In this document: positions 8,817 through 17,515 of the stretch, in pieces | Layout of the letters: every line of letters starts with the position of its first letter | How positions within the stretch are numbered: the first letter of the stretch is position 1 | Source: Actinomadura physcomitrii | Lineage (GTDB): Bacteria; Actinomycetota; Actinomycetes; Streptosporangiales; Streptosporangiaceae | Reading direction: 5' to 3' | NCBI RefSeq assembly: GCF_008923205.2 | Contig: NZ_WBMS02000035.1 | Span: 42,361-106,360, forward strand | Length of the DNA stretch: 64,000 nt | Notes under the pieces: generated by a model | Databases searched by the model: none | The model's input: only the letters and a program-made list of their open reading frames with translations | Told to the model about the DNA's origin: nothing | Position numbers and translations under genes: made by a program

Positions 8817-11756
8817 TTGGCCTTCCGGACTGCCGGTACCGGGCGCCGGTTCGGCGCCGGGCGCACCCGGCTGATGCTGCCGGTCCTGGTGGCGCTGGCG
8901 TTCCTGCTCGTCGCTTTCCTTGTCTTCACCGCGGTCTACACGAATCTGCTGTGGTACCGCTCGGTCGGCTTCACGGAGGTGTACACCACGCAGCTGCGCG
9001 CCGAGGCGGTGCTGTTCGCCGGGTCGGGCCTGCTGATGGCGCTGGTGGTGGGCGCGAACGTGGCGGTGGCGTACCGGCTGCGCCCGGCGTACCGGCCGCT
9101 GTCGGTGGAGCAGCAGGGGCTGGAGCGGTACCGGTCGGTGATCGATCCGCGCCGGCGGCTGATCTCGTTGGGGCTGCTGTTCCTGCTGGGCGTGCTGACG
9201 GGGTCGTCGGTGGCGGGCCAATGGCAGGTGTGGCTGGCGTTCCTGAACCGGACGCCGTTCGGCGTGAAGGACCCGCAGTTCCATAAGGACGTGTCGTTCT
9301 ACGTCTTCACCTATCCGTTCCTGCGGCTGGTGCTGGGCGTGGTGTTCGCGACGGTGATCCTGTCGTTCCTGGCCGCGGTGATGGTGCATTACCTGTACGG
9401 CGGGTTGCGGATTCAGGGGCCGGGCGACAAGGCGAGCCCGCCCGCGCGCGCGCATCTGTCGGTGCTGGTGGGGCTTTTCGTGCTGCTGAAGGCGGCGGCG
9501 TACTGGCTGGACCGGTACGGGCTCGTCCATTCGGAGCGCGGCGTGACGACCGGCGCGTCCTATACGGACGTGAACGCGCTGCTGCCCGCCAAGACGATCC
9601 TCGCGGTCATCGCGCTGCTGTGCGCGGTGATGTTCTTCAGCAACCTGCTGCGGCGCGGGATGATGCTGCCGGGCGTCGGGTTCACGCTGCTGGTGCTGTC
9701 GGCGATCCTGCTCGGCGGGCTGTACCCGCTGCTGATCCAGCAGTTCCAGGTGAAGCCGGACGAGCTGGCCAAGGAGCGCGGGTACATCCAGCGCAACATC
9801 GACTTCACGCGGCGGGCGTACGGGGTGGGCGGCGCGCAGGTCGTCCAGTACGGGTCGGCGCCGGTGACCGACCAGAAGAAGCTGCAGGACGAGGCGAACG
9901 GGCTCGGCGGCGTCCGCGTCCTGGACCCGAACGTGGTGGGCCCGACGTTCGAGCAGCTGCAGCGGATCCGCCCGTTCTACAAGTTCCCGGACACCCTCGA
10001 CGTCGACCGCTACACGGTGGACGGGCGGACCACCGACACTGTGGTGGCGCTGCGGGAGCTGTCGGGGGCGCCGTCCGGGCAGCGCAGCTGGGTGAAGGAC
10101 CGGATGGTCTACACGCACGGCTACGGGTTCGTGTCGGCGTACGGCGACCAGATGGCGCAGGGCGGGAACCCGGACTTCATCACCCGGGACATGCCGGCGT
10201 CGTCCGGCCAGCGGATCCAGGTGACGCGGCCGGAGATCTACTTCGGGGAGCGGTCGCCGCGCTACTCGGTGGTGGGCGGCAAGGGCCAGCAGGAGCTGAA
10301 CTACCCCGACAACAGCCCGGACGACGGGCAGCAGAGCACCACCTATGACGGGGGCGGCGGCGTCCCGGTCGACTCGTTCTTCCACAAGCTGCTGTACGCG
10401 ACGCGGTTCCAGGACAAGAACCTGCTGCTGTCCGGGGCGATCAAGAAGGACGCGCGGATCCTGTACGACCGGCCGCCGCGCGAGCGGGTGCACAAGGCGG
10501 CGCCGTGGCTGACGCTGGACGGCGACCCGTACCCGGCGGTGGTGCAGGGCCGGGTCGTGTGGATCGTGGACGGCTACACCACGTCCGGCGCGTACCCGTA
10601 CTCGGAGCAGACGAGCCTCGGCGAGGCGACCCGCGACACGATCACCGACACCCGCTCGTCGGTGGCGCGGCAGGCGAACGACCACATCAACTACATGCGG
10701 AACTCGGTGAAGGCCACGGTGGACGCCTACAGCGGCGCGGTCCACCTGTACCAGTGGGACACCGACGACCCGATCCTGAAGACGTGGATGAAGGTGTTCC
10801 CGCACACCGTCGAGTCGAAGGCGAGCATCCCGCAGGACCTGCTGGCGCACTTCCGCTACCCGCAGGACCTGTTCAAGGTGCAGCGGCAGATCCTCACCAA
10901 GTACCACGTGACGGACCCGTCGGCGTTCTACAACGGCGAGGGGTTCTGGGAGGTGCCGCAGGACCCGACGACGCAGGGCAAGCTGCAGCCGCCGTACTAC
11001 CAGAGCCTGACGATGCCGTCGCCGTTCGACGGGGCGTCGGCGTTCTCGCTGACGACGGTGTTCAACCCGCGCGACAACCCGCAGCTCGCGGCGTTCATGG
11101 CGGTCGACTCCGACCCGTCGAGCAAGTACTACGGGCAGATCCGGATCCTGCAGATGCCGCGGGACGCGCAGCCGCCGGGCCCGGGGCAGGTGCAGAACTC
11201 GTTCGAGACGGACTCGCAGGTGAAGGGCGACCTGTTCGCGCTGCGGCAGGGCGGGACGAAGACCGTGGCGGGGAACCTGCTGACGATCCCGTTCGGCGGG
11301 AGCCTGCTGTACGTCGAGCCGATGTACACCAAGGCGTCCGGCGGGAAGGAGCAGCAGCCGTACCCGCTCCTCGGCAAGGTGCTGGTGCGGTACGGCACCC
11401 GGATCGCGGCGGCGGGCACGTTCGCGGACGCGCTGAAGCAGGTCCTCGGCGGGTCCGGGGCGCCGGCGGTGACGGGGTCCGGGTCCGGGGACGGCCGGCT
11501 GTCGCCGCAGGAGCAGCAGGCGATCAATGACCTGCAGAAGGCCGTGAGCGACTACGAGAAGGCCCAGCAGAAGGGCGACTATCCGGGCATGGGCGACGCC
11601 TGGCAGCGGATCAAGCGGGCGCAGGAGGCGCTGTCGGCGGCGCAGCAGGCGGGCGGGAAGCAGCCGAAGCCGACGCCGGACGCGTCGTCCTCGCCGACGG
11701 CGTCCCCGCCGGCGTCGCCCTCGCCGAGCGGCTCGGCCGAAGCGTCGGCCGGCTGA
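8817..11756 (+). CDS. UPF0182 family large membrane protein
   Basis: The 979-residue protein of unknown function has about seven hydrophobic helices in its first 300 residues (for example PVLVALAFLLVAFLVF near residue 25). A long extracytoplasmic region follows, then a charged helical segment rich in Q/K, and a Pro/Ser tail (SSPTASPPASPSPSGS). The TTG at 8817 is chosen because GGAGGGG sits 3 nt upstream. The 24 in-frame codons before it resemble non-coding sequence. The family is nearly universal in actinobacteria and its role is not established. Confidence 0.92.
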   Translation: MAFRTAGTGRRFGAGRTRLMLPVLVALAFLLVAFLVFTAVYTNLLWYRSVGFTEVYTTQLRAEAVLFAGSGLLMALVVGANVAVAYRLRPAYRPLSVEQQGLERYRSVIDPRRRLISLGLLFLLGVLTGSSVAGQWQVWLAFLNRTPFGVKDPQFHKDVSFYVFTYPFLRLVLGVVFATVILSFLAAVMVHYLYGGLRIQGPGDKASPPARAHLSVLVGLFVLLKAAAYWLDRYGLVHSERGVTTGASYTDVNALLPAKTILAVIALLCAVMFFSNLLRRGMMLPGVGFTLLVLSAILLGGLYPLLIQQFQVKPDELAKERGYIQRNIDFTRRAYGVGGAQVVQYGSAPVTDQKKLQDEANGLGGVRVLDPNVVGPTFEQLQRIRPFYKFPDTLDVDRYTVDGRTTDTVVALRELSGAPSGQRSWVKDRMVYTHGYGFVSAYGDQMAQGGNPDFITRDMPASSGQRIQVTRPEIYFGERSPRYSVVGGKGQQELNYPDNSPDDGQQSTTYDGGGGVPVDSFFHKLLYATRFQDKNLLLSGAIKKDARILYDRPPRERVHKAAPWLTLDGDPYPAVVQGRVVWIVDGYTTSGAYPYSEQTSLGEATRDTITDTRSSVARQANDHINYMRNSVKATVDAYSGAVHLYQWDTDDPILKTWMKVFPHTVESKASIPQDLLAHFRYPQDLFKVQRQILTKYHVTDPSAFYNGEGFWEVPQDPTTQGKLQPPYYQSLTMPSPFDGASAFSLTTVFNPRDNPQLAAFMAVDSDPSSKYYGQIRILQMPRDAQPPGPGQVQNSFETDSQVKGDLFALRQGGTKTVAGNLLTIPFGGSLLYVEPMYTKASGGKEQQPYPLLGKVLVRYGTRIAAAGTFADALKQVLGGSGAPAVTGSGSGDGRLSPQEQQAINDLQKAVSDYEKAQQKGDYPGMGDAWQRIKRAQEALSAAQQAGGKQPKPTPDASSSPTASPPASPSPSGSAEASAG

Positions 11757-11791
11757 CGGCCCCGGCCGGGCCGCCCGGCTAGGCGGCGCGG

Positions 11792-12874
11792 CTAGCGGCG
11801 GCGCTTGCGGGCGCGGCGGATCGCGGCGGCGGCGCCGATCGCGGCGACGGTCGCGCCGGCCGCGGTCGCCATGGTGGCCTCCTTGCCGCCGACGCGGCGC
11901 CCGACGACGGCGTGCCGCCCGGCGGTCTCCTCCATCACCACGCGCAGCGCGGCGGCGTTGTCGTAGCCCGGCTTCCAGCCGGCGGCGCGCAGCCGGGCGC
12001 AGTCGACGACCCACGGGTAGGCGACGTAGTGCAGGTCGGTGGCGGGCGCCGGGGTCATGCCGAGGCGGTGCAGCCGCTGCGCCATCCCGAACGTCAGCGC
12101 GGCGGGCAGCTCGAAGCTGCGCTTGCCGGTGATCTCGGTGACCTCCTCGGGGCCGAGCCAGCCCTCGCAGCCGACCGCGACCGGGCCGGCGACGTCCTCG
12201 GCGACGATCACCTCCAGCGCGGACGCGAGGTCCTCGATGTGGCAGAACTGCCAGCCGGGCGTGCTGCCCTTCACCGTCAGCAGCCGGGGCGCCTCGAAGT
12301 GCCGGGTGACCACGGTGTCCACGCCGGGCCCCACCAGCGCGGCGGGCCGCACGACGGTGATCTCCAGCCCGGGGTGGGTGAGCGGCGCGGTCGCGGCCAG
12401 CTCCTCGATCTCCAGGTAGTCGCCCGCGATGCTGACGTCGGCCTCGGCGAGCACCGGGGCGTCCTCGGGCAGCGGCACCTCGTTGCCGGGCGCGGCGCCG
12501 TACACCATCGCGCTGGTGACGAGGACCACGCGGCGGACGCGGGCGGCCGCGGCGGCGGTGACGACGGTCTGCGCGCCCCGCACGTTGTGGGTGCGGCGCT
12601 CCTTTCCGTCGGCATCCGGGGAGTGCTCGACGTCCAGGTTGACGATCACGTCCACGTCGGAGAGCCGGTTGGACAGCAGCGGGTCCCGGATGTCGACGAC
12701 GCGCCACGTGGCGCCGGCCACGTCGCCGCGGTGCCCGTCGATGGCGACGACCTTGCGGATGTCTTCCCGTTCGGCGAGCCGGGCGGCCAGCAGCCGTCCC
12801 GCCCCGGAGGCCGCACCGGTGACGGCGACGACCGGGGCCTTGCTACGCCGAGGGCGAACCTTGCCCGTTGCCAC
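11792..12874 (-). CDS. Atypical NAD(P)-binding short-chain dehydrogenase/epimerase family protein
   Basis: The 360-residue Rossmann protein has the dinucleotide motif TGAASGAGR at residues 19-27 and an extended-SDR core (VLVTSAMVYGAAP). At the catalytic tetrad the Tyr is followed by YLEIE, so the usual lysine of YxxxK is glutamate. The protein may therefore bind nucleotide without normal catalysis. The C-terminus is an alanine-rich helix and a basic tail (AAIRRARKRRR), possibly membrane- or nucleic-acid-associated. The GTG at 12874 has GGAAGGGGG upstream. It is divergent from the DUF2342 gene, an association that recurs in actinobacteria. Confidence 0.88.
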   Translation of the reverse strand: MATGKVRPRRSKAPVVAVTGAASGAGRLLAARLAEREDIRKVVAIDGHRGDVAGATWRVVDIRDPLLSNRLSDVDVIVNLDVEHSPDADGKERRTHNVRGAQTVVTAAAAARVRRVVLVTSAMVYGAAPGNEVPLPEDAPVLAEADVSIAGDYLEIEELAATAPLTHPGLEITVVRPAALVGPGVDTVVTRHFEAPRLLTVKGSTPGWQFCHIEDLASALEVIVAEDVAGPVAVGCEGWLGPEEVTEITGKRSFELPAALTFGMAQRLHRLGMTPAPATDLHYVAYPWVVDCARLRAAGWKPGYDNAAALRVVMEETAGRHAVVGRRVGGKEATMATAAGATVAAIGAAAAIRRARKRRR

Positions 12875-12931
12875 GGGGGTGCCCCCTTCCTTGAGTACGC
12901 GACCTTGCCGGGACCGGCTAACGTTGCGGAT

Positions 12932-12967
12932 ATGAGCCCATCATGCATCCCAGGGGCGAACCGATGA
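12932..12967 (+). CDS. Possible 11-residue leader peptide, leaderless
   Basis: MSPSCIPGANR is encoded just ahead of the DUF2342 gene, and its stop overlaps that gene's start as ATGA. A TAACGT -10-like box at 12919-12924 lies 7 nt before its ATG, so the transcript would begin at or next to the start codon. Translation of the peptide would couple ribosomes to the downstream gene. Its length gives little statistical support. Confidence 0.35.
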   Translation: MSPSCIPGANR

Positions 12968-14370
12968 GTGACACTCCCTTCGGCTTCAACCGTCCCGGCG
13001 ACGGAGACGACGACCGTCCCCAGGATCCATTCAAGGGCATGGGCGGCGACATGGCGCAGTTCGCCGACATGCTGCACCGGTTCGCGGACATGATCGGCGC
13101 GCAGGGCCAGGGCGGCGTGTCCGGCGGCCCGCTCAACTGGGACCTGGCCAAGAACATCGCCCGCCACCAGGTGGTCGAGCAGGGCGACCCGTCGATCGTG
13201 GACGCCGAGCGGCGCCAGGTCGAGGAGGCGCTGCGGCTGGCCGACCTGTGGCTGGACGAGGGCACGACGCTGCCCGCCGGCATCCGGTCGCCGAAGGCAT
13301 GGAGCCGGTCGGAGTGGATCGAGCAGACGCTGCCGGTGTGGGCGAAGGTCTGCGACCCGATCGCGTCCCGCATGGTCGAGTCGATGGGCGGCGCGCTCGG
13401 CGGCGCCGGCGAGATGCCCGCCGAGATGCAGGCGATGGCCGGCCCGCTGATCGGGATGGTCAAGCAGATGGCCGGCGCGATGGTCGGCGGCCAGGCGGGG
13501 CAGGCGCTCGGCGCGCTGGCCCGCGAGGTGACCGGCTCGGCGGACGTGGGCCTGCCGCTGGCGCCCGACGGCGTCGGCGCGCTGCTGCCCGCGGGGGTCG
13601 AGGCGTTCGGCTCGGGCCTGGAGGTCTCCGAGGACGAGGTCCGGCTGTACCTGGCGCTGCGGGAGGCCGCGCACCAGCGGCTGTTCGCGCACGTGCCGTG
13701 GCTGCGGGCGCACCTGCTCGGCGCCGTCGAGGAGTACGCGCGGGGCATCACCGTCGACCTGTCGGGCATCGAGCAGGCCGTGCAGGGGCTCGACCTGAGC
13801 AACCCGGAGGCGATCCAGGAGGCGCTCGGCGGCGAGATCCAGCTGCAGCCGGAGGAGACGCCCCGGCAGAAGGCGGCCCTCGCCCGGCTGGAGACCACGC
13901 TCGCGCTGGTCGAGGGCTGGGTCGACACCGTGGTCAACGAGGCGGCGCAGGGCCGGCTGCCCGGCTCGGTGAAGCTCGCCGAGGCGGTGCGGCGGCGCCG
14001 CGCGACCGGCGGCCCGGCGGAGCGGACGTTCGCGACGCTGGTCGGGCTGGAGCTGCGGCCGCGGCGGCTGCGCGAGGCCGCGGCGCTGTGGCGCAAGCTG
14101 ACCGATGCGCGCGGCGCGCAGGGCCGCGACGCGGTCTGGGAGCACCCCGACCTGCTGCCGACGGCCGACGATCTCGACGATCCGGACGGCTTCGTGCACG
14201 GCCGGGAGATCGAGGGGCTGTCCGACCTCGACCTGACCAACCTGACCACGGCGGCCGAGGACGAGCCCTCGGACACGCCCGACGACAAGCAGGAGGACAA
14301 GCCGGACGACAAGCCCGACGACCCCGGCGAGGGCGGCGCGGGGCCAGGCGACGCGGGACCGCGGTCGTGA
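12964..14370 (+). CDS. DUF2342 family zinc-dependent metalloprotease-like protein
   Basis: The 468-residue protein belongs to an actinobacterial family (DUF2342, also called putative hydrolase/coenzyme F420 biosynthesis-associated) whose structure resembles zinc metallopeptidases. The conserved stretch REAAHQRLFAHVPWL supplies the likely metal ligands near residue 240. A classic HExxH is absent, as is usual for the family. The N-terminus is Gly/Asp-rich and the C-terminus is a low-complexity acidic Asp/Lys/Pro tail. The ATG at 12964 has AGGGG 8 nt upstream. The family function is unproven. Confidence 0.9.
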   Translation: MSDTPFGFNRPGDGDDDRPQDPFKGMGGDMAQFADMLHRFADMIGAQGQGGVSGGPLNWDLAKNIARHQVVEQGDPSIVDAERRQVEEALRLADLWLDEGTTLPAGIRSPKAWSRSEWIEQTLPVWAKVCDPIASRMVESMGGALGGAGEMPAEMQAMAGPLIGMVKQMAGAMVGGQAGQALGALAREVTGSADVGLPLAPDGVGALLPAGVEAFGSGLEVSEDEVRLYLALREAAHQRLFAHVPWLRAHLLGAVEEYARGITVDLSGIEQAVQGLDLSNPEAIQEALGGEIQLQPEETPRQKAALARLETTLALVEGWVDTVVNEAAQGRLPGSVKLAEAVRRRRATGGPAERTFATLVGLELRPRRLREAAALWRKLTDARGAQGRDAVWEHPDLLPTADDLDDPDGFVHGREIEGLSDLDLTNLTTAAEDEPSDTPDDKQEDKPDDKPDDPGEGGAGPGDAGPRS

Positions 14371-14552
14371 GCGTCATGCGCGTCCCGCACGCGCCCCGGG
14401 TGAACGGCTGCCGGTACGAGCCGGGGTCGTCCACGAACGTGATCCGGCGCCGGGTCGCGCGGGAGAGCCTGTGCTGGCAGCGGCCCGTGGACCAGGAGCG
14501 GCGCCGCCGTCATCCGGCCAGCTCGCCCTACGCCCGCGCCAACCGCACGTGA
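14367..14552 (+). CDS. Possible small basic protein (61 residues), overlapping both neighbours
   Basis: A GTG at 14367 overlaps the DUF2342 stop (GTGA), and this frame stops at 14552, overlapping the NUDIX start by another GTGA. Both junctions look like translational coupling. The product is Arg/Pro-rich with two cysteines and no known domain; an ATG at 14376 is another start. If it is not translated, the 178-bp gap simply separates the flanking genes. Confidence 0.35.
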   Translation: MSVMRVPHAPRVNGCRYEPGSSTNVIRRRVARESLCWQRPVDQERRRRHPASSPYARANRT

Positions 14553-15109
14553 CGGCTCCGTCCGCGACGGCGCCGCTGTACGCCGACGCCTTCGGGGTGC
14601 TGTCGTCCTGGGCGGCGCCCGACGCCGGCCAGGAGCGGATGCGGCGGGAGTTCCTCACGCATCTGGAGGAGCATCCGGCGGACGGGATGTGGCGCGCCTG
14701 CGCCGACGGCCACATCACGGCGAGCGCGGCGGTGCTCGACGCGTCGCGGTCCCGGATCCTGCTGACGCTGCACTCCAAGATCAAGGCATGGCTGCAGCTC
14801 GGCGGGCACTGCGAGCCCGCGGACGCGACGCTGGCGGGCGCCGCGCTGCGGGAGGCGACGGAGGAGTCCGGCATACCGGACCTGCGGCCGCTGCCGGGGC
14901 CCGTCCAGCTGGACCGGCACCGGGTGAACTGCCATCCGGCGGGGACGTGGCACCTGGACGTCCAGTACGTCATGATCGCCCCGGAGGGCGCCCGGCCCGC
15001 GATCTCGGACGAGTCGGACGATCTGGCGTGGTTCCCCGTCGACGCCCTCCCGCAGGACACCGACGACGCCCTGCGCCGCCTCGTCACCCGCGCGACCCGG
15101 GCCCGCTAG
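14549..15109 (+). CDS. NUDIX hydrolase
   Basis: The 186-residue enzyme hydrolyses a nucleoside diphosphate linked to another group. Its NUDIX box is G-G-H-C-E-P near residue 88, running through ALREATEESGI (GX5EX7REXXEESGI form). The substrate cannot be inferred. The GTG at 14549 is favoured because it precedes the conserved TAPLYADAFGVL region; a longer frame upstream would read through the small overlapping ORF. It converges on the nucleotidyltransferase-like gene, and the stop codons share the palindrome CTAG. Confidence 0.88.
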   Translation: MTAPSATAPLYADAFGVLSSWAAPDAGQERMRREFLTHLEEHPADGMWRACADGHITASAAVLDASRSRILLTLHSKIKAWLQLGGHCEPADATLAGAALREATEESGIPDLRPLPGPVQLDRHRVNCHPAGTWHLDVQYVMIAPEGARPAISDESDDLAWFPVDALPQDTDDALRRLVTRATRAR

Positions 15110-15771
15110 CGGAGCGGGGAGCCTTCGAGGAGAGCCCGCGTATTTTCCCAGCCCTCCAGGCCGGGGTCGAGGAGGCGCAGGTCGGCGGGGGTGCGGATGC
15201 GGTGCCAGCCGGGTCCCTGCGGGACGAGGCCGGGGCGGGGCGCGGCGGCGCGGAGCCGGGCCAGGGCGTCCGGGGCGTCGAGCGCCATGCCGGGGCCGTC
15301 GAGCGCGGTGGCGAGCCAGGCGGGCAGCGGCAGCCGGGCGGCGAGCGCGACGAGCCCGTTGCCGCCGGCGGCCTGGCAGGCGGCGGCGGGCGCGCTGCCG
15401 AGGGCGCGGAACAGCTTGCCGAGCAGCAGCGGCGGCAGGTCGGGGGCGTCCGGCACGATCAGCGCGGCCTCGTCGGCGCCGAGCGCGTGCAGCGCGGCGA
15501 AGGCGGCGTCGGGCGCGGGCTCGCGGACGATCGGGGTGCCCGGCCAGGTGATCGTCTCGGCGTCCGGCGGGCCGTCCGGGTCGACGACGAGCGCGGCCGT
15601 GACGAACTCCAGGCCGGCGGCGACCTCGTAGACGTCCTCGAGCATGGCGAGCCGGAACTCGGCGCCGTCCACCCCGGGGGGAGCGGCGGACGGGCCGGAC
15701 GGGTCGAACGGCAGGACCGCGGCGCAGCGGCCGGTGATCTCGGGGGCGGGCGGGTTCCCGGGCAGGGTCAC
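15106..15771 (-). CDS. Nucleotidyltransferase-fold protein (MobA/CofC-like), function unknown
   Basis: The 221-residue soluble protein resembles the GT-A nucleotidyltransferase fold. It begins with an AAVLPFDPSG strand, contains AALIVPDAPDLPPLLL in the position of the metal/nucleotide-binding loop, and has a C-terminal GWHRIRTPADLRLL. The signature glycine-rich P-loop of MobA is degenerate, so activity is uncertain. Its GTG at 15771 overlaps the upstream peptidase stop by GTGA, so the two are translated together. The pairing suggests a shared but unknown process. Confidence 0.6.
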   Translation of the reverse strand: MTLPGNPPAPEITGRCAAVLPFDPSGPSAAPPGVDGAEFRLAMLEDVYEVAAGLEFVTAALVVDPDGPPDAETITWPGTPIVREPAPDAAFAALHALGADEAALIVPDAPDLPPLLLGKLFRALGSAPAAACQAAGGNGLVALAARLPLPAWLATALDGPGMALDAPDALARLRAAAPRPGLVPQGPGWHRIRTPADLRLLDPGLEGWENTRALLEGSPLR

Positions 15772-16367
15772 CCGGCGACCTCGTGCGGGAAGCCGTCGCC
15801 GTGCAGGCCGTCTCCGTGGTGCATGCCGTCGTCGTGGCCGGGCTCCTCGTCGGGCGCGTCCGCCTCCAGCGGCAGGTGCGCGGCGGCGGCGACGCCCTCC
15901 AGGTACCCGCGGGCCCGGTCGGCCTTGGGGTAGTTGCCGACGAGCTGCCAGAAGTCGGCGCCGTGCCCCGGGATCAGCAGGTGCGCCAGCTCGTGCACCA
16001 GCACGTAGTCCACGACCCAGGACGGCATGCCGCGCAGCCGGGTGGACAGCCGGATCGTGCCGTCGTCGGGGGTGCAGGAGCCCCAGCGGCTGCGCTGGTT
16101 GGCGACCCACCGGACGCTGACCGGGTCGGCGCGGCCGTCGAGGTAGCGGCGGGACAGCTCGTGGGCGCGCGACTCGAGATCGGCGTCGGAGGGGCGGCGG
16201 CGGCGCTCGCGCTCCTCCAGCCGTTCCAGGATGGTGGCGATCCACTGTTCCTCTTCGGCCTTGCTGAGCCTGGAGGGCACCATCACCACCACCTTGTCCC
16301 CGTCGCGGTAGGCGGACACGGTCCGGCGGCGCCTGGTGCTGCGGCGGACCTCAACGTTAGGGGGCAC
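15768..16367 (-). CDS. YgjP-like/M48-type zinc metallopeptidase domain protein
   Basis: The 199-residue protein has the zinc site HELAHLLIPGHGADFW, where HExxH supplies two histidines and the later H a third ligand. This is the SprT/YgjP-like (DUF45) fold. Upstream QRSRWGSCT is the other conserved block. The C-terminus is His/Asp/Glu-rich (GHDDGMHHGDGLHGDG) and may bind metal. The GTG at 16367 is the best fit by homology, though no good ribosome site is visible. Physiological substrates are unknown. Confidence 0.87.
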   Translation of the reverse strand: MPPNVEVRRSTRRRRTVSAYRDGDKVVVMVPSRLSKAEEEQWIATILERLEERERRRRPSDADLESRAHELSRRYLDGRADPVSVRWVANQRSRWGSCTPDDGTIRLSTRLRGMPSWVVDYVLVHELAHLLIPGHGADFWQLVGNYPKADRARGYLEGVAAAAHLPLEADAPDEEPGHDDGMHHGDGLHGDGFPHEVAG

Positions 16368-16472
16368 GGCAGCACCGTACCCAAAATTTTGCGTCCTCCA
16401 CAGGGGGTGTTTGACGTCAGCCCAGGTCAAAGCCCATCTTTTGGCGGGGCTGAGGGGGTTTCCACAGCCTCG

Positions 16473-17273
16473 TCAAGCGCCGGTGAAGCGCGGGGAACGC
16501 TTCTCGCGCTGGGCGGTGAGGCCTTCGATCATGTCCTCGGACGCCATCGTGACGGGCTGGGCCAGCGATTCCCAGCGCAGGGCGGCGTCCATGTCCGCGT
16601 GCCCGCCGTCGGCCAGGGCGACCTTGGTGAGCCGGGTCGCGATGGGCGCGTTCGCGGCGATCCGCTCAGCGATCTTCATCGTCTCGTCCAGCACGTCCGC
16701 GCGGGGGAAGGCCTGGTTGACCAGCCCGTGGGCGGCGGCCTCGGCTCCGGTGAGGACGCGTCCGGCCAGCAGCATCTCGCGGGCCAGCGGCAGCCCGGCG
16801 ACCTCGGGGAACAGCCAGGTGGCGGCCATGCCGGGGTGCAGGCCGAGCGCGGTGAAGGGGGCGAGGAGCTTGGCGTCGTCGGCGGCGTAGCGCAGGTCGC
16901 AGGCCAGCGCGAGGCAGAGCCCGGCGCCGACGGCGTGCCCGTTGACGGCGGCGATCGTGGGGACTTCGAGGCTCCGGATCGTCAGCCACGTCCGGTAGAA
17001 CTCGAGCATCCGGTCGCGCAGCGGGGGGACGGCGACGGAGCTGGTGCCGGCCAGCCAGGACAGGTCGCCGCCGGAGCTGAACGCGGTGCCGGCCCCGGTG
17101 AGCACCACGCAGCGCAGCCCGGTGTCGCCGCGCAGGTCCGCGATGGCCTGCTTGTAGGCGGCGGTCATCTCGTCGGACATCGCGTTCCGCCGGCCGGGGT
17201 CGTTCAGCGTCAGGACGGCGATACCGTCGGGACGGCGCTCGACCCGCAGCGCCTCGGGCTGTTCTCCGGACAT
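16473..17273 (-). CDS. Enoyl-CoA hydratase/isomerase family protein
   Basis: The 266-residue crotonase-fold protein acts on acyl-CoA thioesters. The oxyanion-hole segments SSGGDLSWL and NGHAVGAGLCLALACDL are clear. The first acidic residue of canonical hydratases (Glu in PEILLG) reads APFTALG here, so hydration chemistry may be altered or the enzyme may be an isomerase. The ATG at 17273 has GGAG 2 nt upstream. Upstream of it lies a large inverted repeat and the divergent ABC1 kinase. Confidence 0.88.
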   Translation of the reverse strand: MSGEQPEALRVERRPDGIAVLTLNDPGRRNAMSDEMTAAYKQAIADLRGDTGLRCVVLTGAGTAFSSGGDLSWLAGTSSVAVPPLRDRMLEFYRTWLTIRSLEVPTIAAVNGHAVGAGLCLALACDLRYAADDAKLLAPFTALGLHPGMAATWLFPEVAGLPLAREMLLAGRVLTGAEAAAHGLVNQAFPRADVLDETMKIAERIAANAPIATRLTKVALADGGHADMDAALRWESLAQPVTMASEDMIEGLTAQREKRSPRFTGA

Positions 17274-17325
17274 GGCTCCGCACCGTACCGTGCGCCGCCC
17301 GCCCCGCGTCACGCGCCCCCCACCC

Positions 17326-17387
17326 GTTGAGTTGCGGCGAGTCGTCGTTATGGGACGCCTCATAACGACGACTCGCCGCAAGTCAAC
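17326..17387. repeat. 27-bp-arm inverted repeat in a divergent promoter region
   Basis: Arm 1 (17326-17352, begins GTTGAGTTGCGGCG) and arm 2 (17361-17387, ends GCCGCAAGTCAAC) are complementary at 26 of 27 positions across an 8-bp loop, GGACGCCT. It lies upstream of both flanking genes, so it is not a terminator for either. It could be an operator, a small mobile palindrome, or a structured 5' leader element. Confidence 0.85.
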
Positions 17388-17515
17388 GAGCGGGCGTGAG
17401 AAAGCGCACACTTACCAAGGGGGCGCAGGTCACCGAGTTTCACCGCGCCGAGCTGAGGATATTGCTCCCTGGTCGTTGTGGCGCGAACAACAGCCGATCA
17501 CCGACAATGGTCCGC

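Noticed and set aside
8694..12707. A long minus-strand open frame opposite the UPF0182 gene
   Set aside because: It is rich in His/Arg/Pro repeats without domains, and the opposite strand encodes a recognised family with a good start.
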